Notes: generated by a model from the sequence alone, not told the origin. Counted from the first letter of the stretch, positions 1 to 6,523 are shown. The stretch: 13,599 nt of DNA from Polaromonas sp. (GCA_026786065.1 JAJAYS010000151.1:1-13599); one strand, 5' to 3'. Made by a program: numbers and translations.

Positions 1-1
1 C

Positions 2-240
2 GCCGGGTCCGCGTCGGCTGCGCTGGCAGGCGAAAGCGTCGGCGACGGGAGCGAGGACGAAGGCGATGAAGAAGGCGATGACGGAGCCCCGGCCGGCCCG
101 ATTTCAATTGCGCTGGAGGTGGATGACGCCCCAGGCGACGGCCCCCAGCCGGGCGCTGCCGAAAACGCAACACCGGCCGACCCAGCCTGCAGCGCTTTGC
201 CTTCAGCGCCGGGCATCCCACGGATAATCGCGCACTGTGA
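2..240 (+). CDS. 3' end of an unidentified protein with an acidic, low-complexity tail (partial)
   Basis: The second frame is open from the window edge and has the G-first codon bias expected of coding DNA. It encodes an Ala/Gly/Asp/Glu-rich tail (a run such as SEDEGDEEGDDG near codons 17-28) followed by a strand-like PISIALEVDD. The product is not identifiable from this fragment. A C-terminal tail of an RNB-type ribonuclease is a guess from remembered gene order beside tonB/mtgA in Comamonadaceae. The end is uncertain: this frame has no stop until 449-451, which would overlap the next gene by over 200 nt, and its codons after about 237 look like a shadow. A frame-1 TGA at 238-240 shares a GTGA with the next start, so a frameshift near 150-200 or an unusual overlap is possible. 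The end given is the GTGA, not a stop in this frame. Confidence 0.35.
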
Positions 241-1085
241 AGTCCCCCACCACCTTGCAACTCGCGCTGGGCGTTTCGGTCGTCCTGCACGCCGTTGTGC
301 TGACCTCACGCTTTGTCGATCCAGACGCCTTCGACCGGGTGTTTCAGGACACGCCGCTCGAAGTGATTCTGGTCAACGCCAAATCGAACGAGAAGCCGGA
401 CATCGCCAAGGCGATTGCACAGGCCTCGCTCGCTGGCGGCGGTCAGCTTGAAAAAGGCCGCGCCACCTCGCCGCTGCCGGCGTCGGCTTTCACCGAGCTG
501 GGCGACGCGGCAGAGGAATCGCAGCGCAAAATTGATGCGCTGCGGGAGCAGGAGATGCAGTTGCTGGCGCAGGTCAAAAAGCAGCTGGCCACCCTGCCGC
601 TGCAAACGCTGCAGCAGACCTCTGCCAACGCGCAGCAGCTCGAGCGTGAAGAAAAACGGATGCAGCTGGTCAAAATCCTCGCCGAGATCGAAAAGCGCAT
701 CAACGAAGAAAACGCGCGGCCCAAAAAGCGCTACATCAGTCCGGCGACGCGTGAAGAGGTTTATGCGATTTACTACGACACGCTGCGCCGCAAAATCGAA
801 CAAAAAGGCACGGTCAACTTTCCGAGTCAGGCCGGAAAGAAGCTCTACGGCGAGCTGACGATGGCCTGGACCGTCAACCACGACGGCCGAGTGATCGACA
901 CCGATGTGGTGCAGACCTCGGGCAGCGTGGCCCTTGACCGCCGCGCCGAGGCAATCGTGCGCAACGCCGGGCCGTTTAGCATCTTCAACCCGGAAATGCT
1001 CAGAAAAGCGGCGCAGATCGTGGTGGTTTCGCGCTTCACGTTCACCCGCGACGACACGCTTGAAACCAAAATGACCAACCAGTAG
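237..1085 (+). CDS. TonB C-terminal-domain envelope protein (energy-transducer-like)
   Basis: This 282-residue protein has a GTG start at 237, overlapping a frame-1 TGA. A short basic N-terminus is followed by one hydrophobic segment (about residues 8-24), consistent with an inner-membrane anchor and periplasmic body. Residues about 90-160 are Glu/Lys/Gln-rich with a heptad-like pattern, probably a coiled coil. Residues about 178-270 (YYDTLRRKIEQKG, then LYGELTMAWTVNHDGRVIDTDVVQTSG, split here by KK) match the TonB C-terminal fold that contacts outer-membrane partners. The Pro-rich spacer and exbB/exbD neighbours of a classical TonB are absent, so its role may be envelope bridging rather than iron transport. 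Six nt separate its TAG from the mtgA ATG, suggesting one transcript. The domain assignment is fairly secure and the function is inferred. Confidence 0.8.
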   Translation: MKSPTTLQLALGVSVVLHAVVLTSRFVDPDAFDRVFQDTPLEVILVNAKSNEKPDIAKAIAQASLAGGGQLEKGRATSPLPASAFTELGDAAEESQRKIDALREQEMQLLAQVKKQLATLPLQTLQQTSANAQQLEREEKRMQLVKILAEIEKRINEENARPKKRYISPATREEVYAIYYDTLRRKIEQKGTVNFPSQAGKKLYGELTMAWTVNHDGRVIDTDVVQTSGSVALDRRAEAIVRNAGPFSIFNPEMLRKAAQIVVVSRFTFTRDDTLETKMTNQ

Positions 1086-1091
1086 GCCGGG

Positions 1092-1823
1092 ATGAAGGCT
1101 GCGCTCCGTCTGCTTGGGTTGCTGCTGCTGGCGGCACTCGCTCTGCAGCTTTATTTTGTCGGGCGCATTGCGCTGATGGTGCTGGTCGATCCCGAATCGA
1201 CCGCGTTCCAGCGCTCGGAGCTGTGGCAGCTCGCGCAGGCGCCCGGGTCGCGGAAATGGCAGCAGGTATGGGTGCCGTATGGCAGCCTGCCGGAGAGCCT
1301 CAAACGCGCGGTGATTGCCTCCGAGGATGCCAGCTTTGTCGAGCACGAAGGGGTTGATGTCGAAGCCCTTGAGAAAGCCTGGGACCGCAACGCCATCGCC
1401 GAGAAGCGGGCCGACCAGACTGGCAGCCAGCTTCAGGCGGCCCGCAGACCAGCCAGGATCGTTGGCGGCTCGACCATCACGCAGCAGCTCGCCAAAAACC
1501 TGTTCCTGTCGGGCGAGCGGACGCTGCTGCGCAAGGCGCAGGAGCTGGTGCTGACGCTGCTGCTCGAAGCTCTGCTGGACAAGCAGCGCATCCTGGAGAT
1601 CTACCTCAACAGCGTCGAATGGGGAAACGGCGTGTTCGGCGCCGAAGCAGCGGCCAGGCACTACTACCGCAAACCGGCAGCGCGGCTGTCGAACTACGAG
1701 GCGGCGCGCCTGGCCGTGATGCTGCCGCGGCCGCGCTACTTCGAGACCCGCCCGGCCTCGGGCTACCTGGCCGCCCGCGCCGGCACAATTGCCGGGCGCA
1801 TGCCGGCGGTGGCCGTGCCGTGA
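1092..1823 (+). CDS. mtgA: Monofunctional biosynthetic peptidoglycan transglycosylase MtgA
   Basis: This 243-residue GT51 glycosyltransferase polymerises lipid II into glycan strands at the periplasmic face of the inner membrane. An N-terminal hydrophobic anchor (about residues 5-31) precedes the catalytic domain. GT51 motifs are all visible: EDASFVEHEG at 78-87 with the catalytic Glu78, GGSTITQQLAKNLFL at 125-139, RKAQE at 147-151, and KQRILEIYLNSVEWGNGVFG at 164-183. There is no transpeptidase domain, and the length fits MtgA. A basic/polar insertion at about 95-122 sits between the first two motifs; similar insertions are recalled from Comamonadaceae homologues. The ATG lies 6 nt after the preceding stop, with a short AGG upstream, so it is probably co-transcribed with the TonB-like gene. 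Its place beside the dcw cluster fits its role. Confidence 0.95.
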   Translation: MKAALRLLGLLLLAALALQLYFVGRIALMVLVDPESTAFQRSELWQLAQAPGSRKWQQVWVPYGSLPESLKRAVIASEDASFVEHEGVDVEALEKAWDRNAIAEKRADQTGSQLQAARRPARIVGGSTITQQLAKNLFLSGERTLLRKAQELVLTLLLEALLDKQRILEIYLNSVEWGNGVFGAEAAARHYYRKPAARLSNYEAARLAVMLPRPRYFETRPASGYLAARAGTIAGRMPAVAVP

Positions 1824-1906
1824 CACCCGGCGGTCGCCGTGCGGGCCAGCGCGGATCGCGCCGCTTTCTTGTACTTGCTCAGGTGTTCGCGCTTGCGATT
1901 GTTTTT

Positions 1907-1961
1907 GCCTCCCGCTGTGGGAGAGATTGAGGGTGTTGTTCCCCCTCCCAGCGGGAGAGGC
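1907..1961. repeat. Inverted-repeat element between mtgA and ruvC
   Basis: The left arm at 1907-1923 (GCCTCCCGCTGTGGGAG) and right arm at 1945-1961 (CTCCCAGCGGGAGAGGC) are near-perfect inverted repeats with small internal offsets. Each arm is itself a small palindrome (CCCGC/GTGGG-like and CTCCC/GGGAG), so the DNA can fold as one long stem or two small hairpins. The style (CTCCC...GGGAG with a purine-rich centre) resembles the short dispersed intergenic repeats common in beta- and gammaproteobacterial genomes. It lies 83 nt after the mtgA stop and could also end transcription, although no clear T-run follows. Copy number in the genome cannot be seen from here. Confidence 0.55.
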
Positions 1962-2021
1962 AACAAGGAGGTTCGACGGTGTTCGGCGACCCCAAGTAAA
2001 CACGTTTTCTTAAGCTTTATC

Positions 2022-2033
2022 GGGCTGCAGCCC
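2022..2033. other. Perfect 12-bp palindrome upstream of ruvC
   Basis: GGGCTGCAGCCC is a perfect palindrome 40 nt upstream of the ruvC start, within a stretch more AT-rich than its surroundings. It could be an operator, part of a promoter region, or chance. It does not match the gammaproteobacterial LexA consensus (CTG-N10-CAG). No convincing -35/-10 pair could be assigned. Confidence 0.25.
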
Positions 2034-2073
2034 ACTAAATACGGGCGTTATTAGCTCTTAAAAAAATAGCGAC

Positions 2074-2598
2074 ATGCGTATACTCGGAATCGATCCTGGA
2101 CTGCAGATTGCCGGCTTTGGCGTGGTGGAACTGGACGGCCAGCACCTGCGTTATGTGGCCAGCGGCACTATCAAGACGACGCGGCTGGACGGTGGCAACC
2201 TGCCGGCGCGGCTGAAGGTTTTGTTCGATGGCGTCAGCGAGGTCATGCAGCGCTACCAGCCCAGCGCGGCTTCGGTCGAGATCGTGTTCGTCAACGTCAA
2301 TCCGCAAGCCACCTTGCTGCTGGGGCAGGCGCGCGGCGCCTGCATCACGGCGCTGGCCTCGGGCAACCTGCCGATAGCCGAATACACCGCGCTGCAGATG
2401 AAAAAAGCGGTGGCCGGCTATGGCAAGGCTGGGAAAGCTGAAGTGCAGCAAATGGTGATGCGTTTGCTGAAGCTGCCGGCCCTGCCGGGCAAGGACGCAG
2501 CCGATGCGCTGGGCCTGGCCATTACCCATGCGCACGCCGGTGCCGCGATCGCCCGGCTGGCAAAAGCCCGCTTGCAGGATCAGGCGAGCCGTTCGTAA
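2074..2598 (+). CDS. ruvC: Crossover junction endodeoxyribonuclease RuvC
   Basis: This 174-residue Holliday-junction resolvase, active as a dimer in the cytoplasm, makes paired nicks in four-way junctions during recombination repair. The start [10 protein letters not shown] carries the first catalytic Asp (D7). The remaining acidic residues of the RNase-H-like active site are E69 (in SVEIVFVN), D141 and D144 (in [17 protein letters not shown]). [13 protein letters not shown] (77-88) and LLKLPALPG (131-139) are also family hallmarks, and the length is typical. The residue after E69 is Ile where I recall Gln in homologues. There is no strong ribosome-binding site before the ATG, only an A-rich stretch. 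ruvA and ruvB do not follow; the gene is followed convergently by a minus-strand gene that overlaps its last 19 nt. Confidence 0.96.
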   Translation: MRILGIDPGLQIAGFGVVELDGQHLRYVASGTIKTTRLDGGNLPARLKVLFDGVSEVMQRYQPSAASVEIVFVNVNPQATLLLGQARGACITALASGNLPIAEYTALQMKKAVAGYGKAGKAEVQQMVMRLLKLPALPGKDAADALGLAITHAHAGAAIARLAKARLQDQASRS

Positions 2599-2756
2599 AT
2601 CATCACCGCAAACATCAGCAGGCCGGCGGCCAGCGTCAGGCGAAACACCCGCAGGCCAAAGCGCCGAAAGCGCTGCTGACCGGTTAGCACATAAGCGACA
2701 AAAGCGCCGATGGCTACCAGCAGTGGCAGCAGGATCAGCCAGCGGATCAGCAGCAT
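2580..2756 (-). CDS. Small two-helix inner-membrane protein (58 aa), unknown function
   Basis: The ATG at 2756 gives a 58-residue protein of two hydrophobic segments (about 2-24 and 37-54) separated by a short basic loop ([11 protein letters not shown]), which should face the cytoplasm. It ends in a polar YERLA. The frame extends upstream to 2849 inside lpxC, but those codons give a Ser/Arg/Pro-rich non-membrane stretch, so the later start is preferred. It begins 22 nt after the lpxC stop and so probably belongs to the same transcript. Its 3' end overlaps the ruvC 3' end tail-to-tail by 19 nt. Small hydrophobic proteins at this place are recalled from related genomes. No function can be assigned; proximity to lpxC suggests only an envelope context. 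Confidence 0.7.
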   Translation of the reverse strand: MLLIRWLILLPLLVAIGAFVAYVLTGQQRFRRFGLRVFRLTLAAGLLMFAVMIYERLA

Positions 2757-2778
2757 GCGTGCCAGACCATGAGCATGG

Positions 2779-3702
2779 CTACCACGCGCGCGCCAGTGTC
2801 GCAAAGCCTTGGGGGGCGTGCTTTTCGTCGTCGAAGGAGACGACTTCATAGGCCCCCGGCTGGGACAGCAGTTCGCGCAGCAGTTTGTTGTTCATCGCAT
2901 GCCCCGAGCGAAAGGCGCTGTAGGCGGCCAGCAGCGGCTTGCCAAGCAGATACAGGTCGCCCATTGCGTCAAGGATTTTGTGTTTGGCAAACTCGTCGTT
3001 GTAACGCAGACCGCCGGTGTTGAGCACTTTGTAGTCGTCCATCACGATGGCGTTGTCGAGGCCCCCCCCCAGCGCCAACCCCCTGGACCGCATCATCTCG
3101 ACATCCTTGGTGAAGCCAAAAGTGCGGGCCCGGGCTATGTCGCGGGTGTAGCCGCTGGAGCTGAAATCAAACTCCACCCGCTGGCCGGTCAGGTCCACCG
3201 CAGGATGCCCGAAATCGATCTCGAAGCTCAGCTTGTAGCCTTCATAGGGCTCCAATCGCGCCCACTTGGCGCTGGCACCCTCGCCCTCGCGCACTTCCAC
3301 CGGCTTGAGTACGCGGACAAAGCGCTTGGGCGCGCCTTGCAGTGCAATGCCGGCCGACTGGAGCAGAAACACAAAGGACGACGCCGAGCCGTCAAGGATC
3401 GGCACTTCCTCAGCGGTGATATCGACGATCAGGTTGTCGATGCCCAAGCCCGCGCAGGCCGACATCAGATGCTCGACGGTATGGACTTTGGCTGCCCCGC
3501 TCGAAATGGTCGAAGCCAGGCGGGTGTCGGTCACCGCCAGCGCCGAGATCGGTATCTCGACCGGCTGGGGCAAATCGACGCGGCGAAACACGATGCCGGT
3601 GTCGGCGGCCGCCGGACGCAGAGTCAGCTCCACCCGCTGACCACTATGCAGGCCGACGCCAACCGCATTGGTCAGGGATTTCAGGGTTCTTTGAGCCAAC
3701 AT
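2779..3702 (-). CDS. lpxC: UDP-3-O-acyl-N-acetylglucosamine deacetylase LpxC
   Basis: This 307-residue zinc amidase catalyses the committed step of lipid A synthesis in the cytoplasm. The start [10 protein letters not shown] is the canonical LpxC N-terminus; an in-frame upstream extension to 3894 is Arg/Pro/Ala-rich and was rejected. Zinc ligands are H78 (HTVEHLMSA, 74-82), H241 and D245 ([16 protein letters not shown]), the general base is E77, and the active-site His is H268 in [13 protein letters not shown]. The loop [15 protein letters not shown] (209-223) has Gly214 where I recall Ser in most homologues, and its codons form a run of nine Gs on the coding strand (3062-3070). The ribosome-binding site is weak. 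lpxC follows ftsZ after a 200-nt gap containing hairpins, so it may be partly uncoupled from the division genes. Confidence 0.97.
   Translation of the reverse strand: MLAQRTLKSLTNAVGVGLHSGQRVELTLRPAAADTGIVFRRVDLPQPVEIPISALAVTDTRLASTISSGAAKVHTVEHLMSACAGLGIDNLIVDITAEEVPILDGSASSFVFLLQSAGIALQGAPKRFVRVLKPVEVREGEGASAKWARLEPYEGYKLSFEIDFGHPAVDLTGQRVEFDFSSSGYTRDIARARTFGFTKDVEMMRSRGLALGGGLDNAIVMDDYKVLNTGGLRYNDEFAKHKILDAMGDLYLLGKPLLAAYSAFRSGHAMNNKLLRELLSQPGAYEVVSFDDEKHAPQGFATLARAW
3062..3070 (-). repeat. Nine-G homopolymer tract inside lpxC
   Basis: Nine consecutive C on the plus strand (nine G in the lpxC sense strand) span the Leu-Gly-Gly-Gly codons (CTG GGG GGG GGC) of the conserved LALGGGLDN loop. 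The reading frame is intact across it at this length. A change of one G would frameshift lpxC at about residue 211 of 307. Confidence 0.9.
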
Positions 3703-3758
3703 AGTCTTGATTTTAGTTTGGCAGCACGGCTCCAGCGCGCGCAAGGCCATCCCCCTGC

Positions 3759-3774
3759 GCCGGGCCGACCCGGC
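3759..3774. other. Stem-loop in the ftsZ-lpxC gap, proximal to lpxC
   Basis: GCCGGG (3759-3764) and CCCGGC (3769-3774) form a perfect 6-bp stem with a 4-nt loop, about 57-72 nt upstream of the lpxC start on the minus strand. It lies in the probable 5' leader of lpxC. No T-run follows it. It may be only a local RNA fold in GC-rich DNA. Confidence 0.3.
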
Positions 3775-3794
3775 CCCAAGGCCAGGCTTTAGGT

Positions 3795-3814
3795 GCGCCA
3801 CCCCGCGCCACCCC
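3795..3814. repeat. Short tandem direct repeat in the ftsZ-lpxC gap
   Basis: GCGCCACCCC occurs twice back to back (3795-3804 and 3805-3814) in the non-coding interval between ftsZ and lpxC. It is probably a small local duplication with no evident function. Confidence 0.6.
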
Positions 3815-3844
3815 GCTGCCGATGGTTCAGTCCCGGCGGCCGCA

Positions 3845-3871
3845 GCATCGGCCTGCCGGCGAGGCCGATGC
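3845..3871 (-). terminator. Perfect 10-bp stem-loop after ftsZ (possible attenuator/processing site)
   Basis: The arms GCATCGGCCT (3845-3854) and AGGCCGATGC (3862-3871) pair perfectly around a 7-nt loop, 31 nt downstream of the ftsZ stop on the minus strand. No run of T follows on that strand, so it does not look like a classical intrinsic terminator. It could stabilise the ftsZ mRNA 3' end, partially attenuate read-through to lpxC, or mark an RNase processing site. The pairing is observed; the role is inferred. Confidence 0.45.
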
Positions 3872-3902
3872 CTGACCCAGCGAAGGGCCTTCAACGCTGC
3901 GT

Positions 3903-5144
3903 TCAGTCCGCCTGCTTGCGCAAGAACGCCGGTATTTCGAAATCGTCCATTCCGCCGGACGCCAGCGCATCGACCTTGGCCGCAGCCTGGGTGCGCGGGC
4001 TGCGCCAGACTTTGGGAATCGAAATGTTGTCGTAGTCGGGCTGACCGTGGCCATGACCATGACCAAGACCGGCCTGGACCAGACCGTTGCCGCCGACCAC
4101 CGCGTTGAGCGTGGGCAGGTTGAAGGGCCTGTTGTCGGTGCCGGTGCGCAGCACTTGAAGCGGCGGCGCCTGGCGCCGCACACCCTGGCGACTCAGACCG
4201 GTGGCCACGACGGTGACACGAATGTTGTCGCCCAGATCGTCGTCGTACGCGGTGCCGTAAATGACGTGCGCATCGGGTGAGGCGTAGGCGCGGATGGTGT
4301 TCATCGCGAGCTTGGACTCGGCCAGCTTGAGCGAGCCCTTGGCGGCGGTGATCAGCACCAGCACGCCCTTGGCGCCCGACAGGTCGATGCCTTCAAGCAG
4401 CGGACAGGCGACCGCCTGCTCGGCCGCGATACGCGCCCGGTCCGGGCCGCTGGCCTTGGCGGTGCCCATCATGGCCTTTCCAGGCTCCCCCATTACGGTG
4501 CGAACGTCTTCAAAGTCCACATTCACATGGCCGGGCACGTTGATGATCTCGGCGATGCCGCCAACCGCGTTTTTCAGCACGTCATTGGCATGCGCGAAGG
4601 CTTCATCCTGGCTTACGTCGTCGCCAAGCACCTCGAGCAGTTTCTCGTTGAGGATGACGATCAGCGAATCGACGTTGGCTTCGAGCTCGGTCAGGCCTAG
4701 GTCGGCGTTGGTCATGCGGCGGCCACCTTCGAAGTCGAAGGGCTTGGTCACGACGCCGACGGTCAATATGCCCATCTCTTTCGCGACCCGTGCAATGACC
4801 GGCGCCGCGCCGGTGCCGGTGCCGCCGCCCATGCCGGCGGTAATGAACAGCATGTGCGCGCCAGCGATCGACTCACGGATCGCATCGACCGCCAGCTCGG
4901 CGGCATCACGGCCCTTGTCGGGCTTGCTGCCGGCCCCAAGGCCGCTGCTGCCGAGCTGGATGGTGCGGTGCGCATTGCCGCGGCTGAGCGCTTGCGCGTC
5001 GGTGTTGGCGCAGATGAACTCGACGCCCTGAACGCCACAGGCGATCATGTGCCCGACCGCGTTTCCGCCGCCGCCACCGACACCGATCACCTTGATCTGT
5101 GTGCCTTGGTTGAATTCTTCGATTTCAATCATTTCGATGCTCAT
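3903..5144 (-). CDS. ftsZ: Cell division protein FtsZ
   Basis: This 413-residue tubulin-like GTPase polymerises into the cytokinetic ring at midcell. The GTP-binding region begins [15 protein letters not shown] (19-33), followed by the tubulin signature [10 protein letters not shown] (107-116). The T7 synergy loop NVDFEDVR (208-215) carries the catalytic acids D210 and D213. The globular core ends near LSRQG (about 317-321). A short linker follows, including [10 protein letters not shown] (359-368) with alternating His and Gly. The conserved C-terminal peptide [14 protein letters not shown] (400-413) binds FtsA and other partners. The ATG start is fixed by an AGGAGG ribosome-binding site at 5151-5156. 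The gap to ftsA is 145 nt and can be spanned by a short frame whose TGA overlaps this ATG. A hairpin lies just after the stop. Confidence 0.98.
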   Translation of the reverse strand: MSIEMIEIEEFNQGTQIKVIGVGGGGGNAVGHMIACGVQGVEFICANTDAQALSRGNAHRTIQLGSSGLGAGSKPDKGRDAAELAVDAIRESIAGAHMLFITAGMGGGTGTGAAPVIARVAKEMGILTVGVVTKPFDFEGGRRMTNADLGLTELEANVDSLIVILNEKLLEVLGDDVSQDEAFAHANDVLKNAVGGIAEIINVPGHVNVDFEDVRTVMGEPGKAMMGTAKASGPDRARIAAEQAVACPLLEGIDLSGAKGVLVLITAAKGSLKLAESKLAMNTIRAYASPDAHVIYGTAYDDDLGDNIRVTVVATGLSRQGVRRQAPPLQVLRTGTDNRPFNLPTLNAVVGGNGLVQAGLGHGHGHGQPDYDNISIPKVWRSPRTQAAAKVDALASGGMDDFEIPAFLRKQAD

Positions 5145-5290
5145 TTGGAACCTCCTGTAGAAAAAACGCAGTTGCCTGAATCGGGTTGTAGTCGGTCGCG
5201 CCGCACGGGCGCGCCTGAAGGTGGGTCAGCACCTCCACAGTGGTTGCAATACCAGAGTCTGGCCATGACAAATCCGCTTGCTGTGGTCAT
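5141..5290 (-). CDS. Possible 49-aa small protein between ftsA and ftsZ (CxxC-containing), hypothetical
   Basis: A frame of 49 codons plus stop fills the whole ftsA-ftsZ interval. Its ATG (5290-5288) shares an A with the ftsA TAA (TAATG), and its TGA (5143-5141) overlaps the ftsZ ATG (ATGA). A second in-frame ATG is at 5266. The product starts MTTASGFVMARLWYCNHCGG and has Cys at 15, 18 and 41, with a polar, Gly/Pro/Arg-rich remainder and no membrane segment. It could be a coupled small protein, a leader peptide whose translation affects access to the ftsZ ribosome-binding site lying within it, or a chance open frame in GC-rich DNA. There is no strong ribosome-binding site, though TAATG would allow re-initiation by ribosomes leaving ftsA. 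I recognise no family. Confidence 0.3.
   Translation of the reverse strand: MTTASGFVMARLWYCNHCGGADPPSGAPVRRDRLQPDSGNCVFSTGGSK
5151..5156 (-). promoter_or_regulatory. Strong ribosome-binding site of ftsZ
   Basis: The minus strand reads AGGAGG at 5156-5151, six nt before the ftsZ ATG (5144-5142). It is the best Shine-Dalgarno match seen at any start in this cluster, consistent with FtsZ being made in excess of FtsA and FtsQ. It lies inside the short frame that precedes ftsZ. Confidence 0.85.
5197..5213. other. Small stem-loop upstream of ftsZ
   Basis: CGCGCC (5197-5202) and GGCGCG (5208-5213) form a 6-bp stem with a 5-nt loop in the ftsA-ftsZ interval, about 53-69 nt before the ftsZ start. 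It may influence translation or be incidental. No T-run follows. Confidence 0.3.
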
Positions 5291-6519
5291 TAAAAATTCC
5301 CCACGAACCAGTCTTTGACACGTCCAAAAGCGCTGTGTACGCTGCCTGCTTTTTGCGAAACCTTGTAGCCGCGCATGCGCGCCAGCCGGGCCTCTTCGAG
5401 CAAACCCATGACCGTGGCGGCGCGCGCCTGCGCCACCATGTCGGCGAGCGAGCTGGCGTAGCGTGGAATGCCGCGGCGTACCGGCTTGAGGAAGATGTCT
5501 TCACCGAGCTCGACCATTCCGTGCATCACGGCGCTCCCGCCGGTCAACACAATGCCCGACGACAGCACTTCCTCATAGCCGGACTCGCGGATCACCTGCT
5601 GCACCAGCGAGAAAATTTCTTCGACGCGCGGCTCGATGACGCCGGCCAGCGCCTGGCGACTCAGCAGCCGTGGCCTGCGGTCGCCAAGTCCGGGCACTTC
5701 GACCTGTGTTTCCGGGTCAACCAGAAGTTGTTTGGCACAGCCGCTTTCAACCTTGATGGTCTCGGCATCTTTGGTCGGCGTGCGCAGGGCCATCGCGATG
5801 TCGCTGGTGATCAGGTCGCCGGCAATCGGGATCACGGCCGTATGGCGAATCGCGCCGCCGGTAAAAATGGCTACGTCGGTGGTGCCGGCGCCGATGTCCA
5901 CCAGCGCCACGCCGAGTTCCTGCTCGTCCTGCGTCAATACAGCCAGGCTGGAAGCCAGCGGATTGAGCATCAGCTGATCGACCTCCAGGCCGCAGCGCCG
6001 AACGCACTTGATGATGTTTTCCGCCGCACTTTGCGCACCGGTGACGATGTGCACCTTGGCCTCCAGCCGGATGCCGCTCATGCCGATCGGCTCGCGCACG
6101 TCCTGGCCATCTATGACGAATTCCTGGGGCTCGACCAGCAACAAGCGCTGATCGGTAGAGATATTGATGGCCTTGGCGGTCTCTATGACCCGCGCCACAT
6201 CAGTCTGCGTGACTTCCTTGTCCTTGATGGCGACCATGCCGCTTGAATTAATGCCGCGAATGTGGCTGCCGGTGATGCCGGTATAGACGCGCGCAATCTT
6301 GCAGTCGGCCATCAGTTCGGCTTCTTTCAGCGCCTGCTGAATGCTCTGCACCGTCGCATCGATGTTGACCACGACCCCACGCTTCAGGCCATGACTTGGC
6401 GCGATGCCGAGTCCCGCCAGTTTCAACTCGCCTCCGGACATGATCTCCGCGACCACCACCATGACCTTGCTGGTGCCGATGTCCAGCCCGACCACGAGAT
6501 CCTTGTATTCTTTTGCCAT
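5290..6519 (-). CDS. ftsA: Cell division protein FtsA
   Basis: This 409-residue actin-like ATPase anchors FtsZ filaments to the inner membrane and recruits later divisome proteins. The actin-fold phosphate loops are DIGTSKV (13-19) and VDIGAGTTDVA (207-217), with the adenosine motif GIVLTGGSA (322-330). The FtsA-specific 1C (SHS2) subdomain lies at about 85-165. The C-terminal AFGRVKDWFVGNF (397-409) is the amphipathic membrane-targeting helix. The start MAKEYKDLVVGLDIG was chosen because upstream codons form a basic non-homologous stretch; an AAGG at 6529-6532 sits 9 nt before it, inside the end of ftsQ. ftsQ ends only 4 nt upstream. The TAA stop overlaps an ATG opening a short frame that leads to ftsZ. 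Length and motifs are normal. Confidence 0.97.
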   Translation of the reverse strand: MAKEYKDLVVGLDIGTSKVMVVVAEIMSGGELKLAGLGIAPSHGLKRGVVVNIDATVQSIQQALKEAELMADCKIARVYTGITGSHIRGINSSGMVAIKDKEVTQTDVARVIETAKAINISTDQRLLLVEPQEFVIDGQDVREPIGMSGIRLEAKVHIVTGAQSAAENIIKCVRRCGLEVDQLMLNPLASSLAVLTQDEQELGVALVDIGAGTTDVAIFTGGAIRHTAVIPIAGDLITSDIAMALRTPTKDAETIKVESGCAKQLLVDPETQVEVPGLGDRRPRLLSRQALAGVIEPRVEEIFSLVQQVIRESGYEEVLSSGIVLTGGSAVMHGMVELGEDIFLKPVRRGIPRYASSLADMVAQARAATVMGLLEEARLARMRGYKVSQKAGSVHSAFGRVKDWFVGNF

Positions 6520-6523
6520 TGCT

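Noticed and set aside
1965..1999. AAGGAGG followed by GTG and a six-codon frame ending TAA
   Set aside because: Too short to be meaningful, and it abuts the inverted-repeat element. The good ribosome-binding match is probably chance.
306..2003. 565-codon minus-strand open frame opposite the TonB-like gene and mtgA
   Set aside because: It is antisense to two well-supported genes, and its Arg/Gln/Leu/His-rich composition is that of a reverse-strand shadow in GC-rich DNA. No motif is recognisable.
2000..2073. LexA (SOS) box or sigma-70 promoter upstream of ruvC
   Set aside because: No CTG-N10-CAG site was found, and no -35/-10 pair with acceptable spacing could be placed in the AT-rich stretch.
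3703..3740. lpxC promoter with a TAAAAT -10-like hexamer at 3710-3715
   Set aside because: No matching -35 element at normal spacing, and the implied transcription start would fall almost on the ATG. It is not strong enough to annotate.
2809..3792. 327-codon plus-strand frame opposite lpxC
   Set aside because: Every LpxC catalytic motif is on the minus strand, and this frame is its complement with no own signature.
3703..3894. In-frame N-terminal extension of LpxC
   Set aside because: The residues are Arg/Pro/Ala-rich and unlike LpxC, which normally starts at MLxQRTLK. The region also contains hairpins and tandem repeats typical of non-coding DNA.
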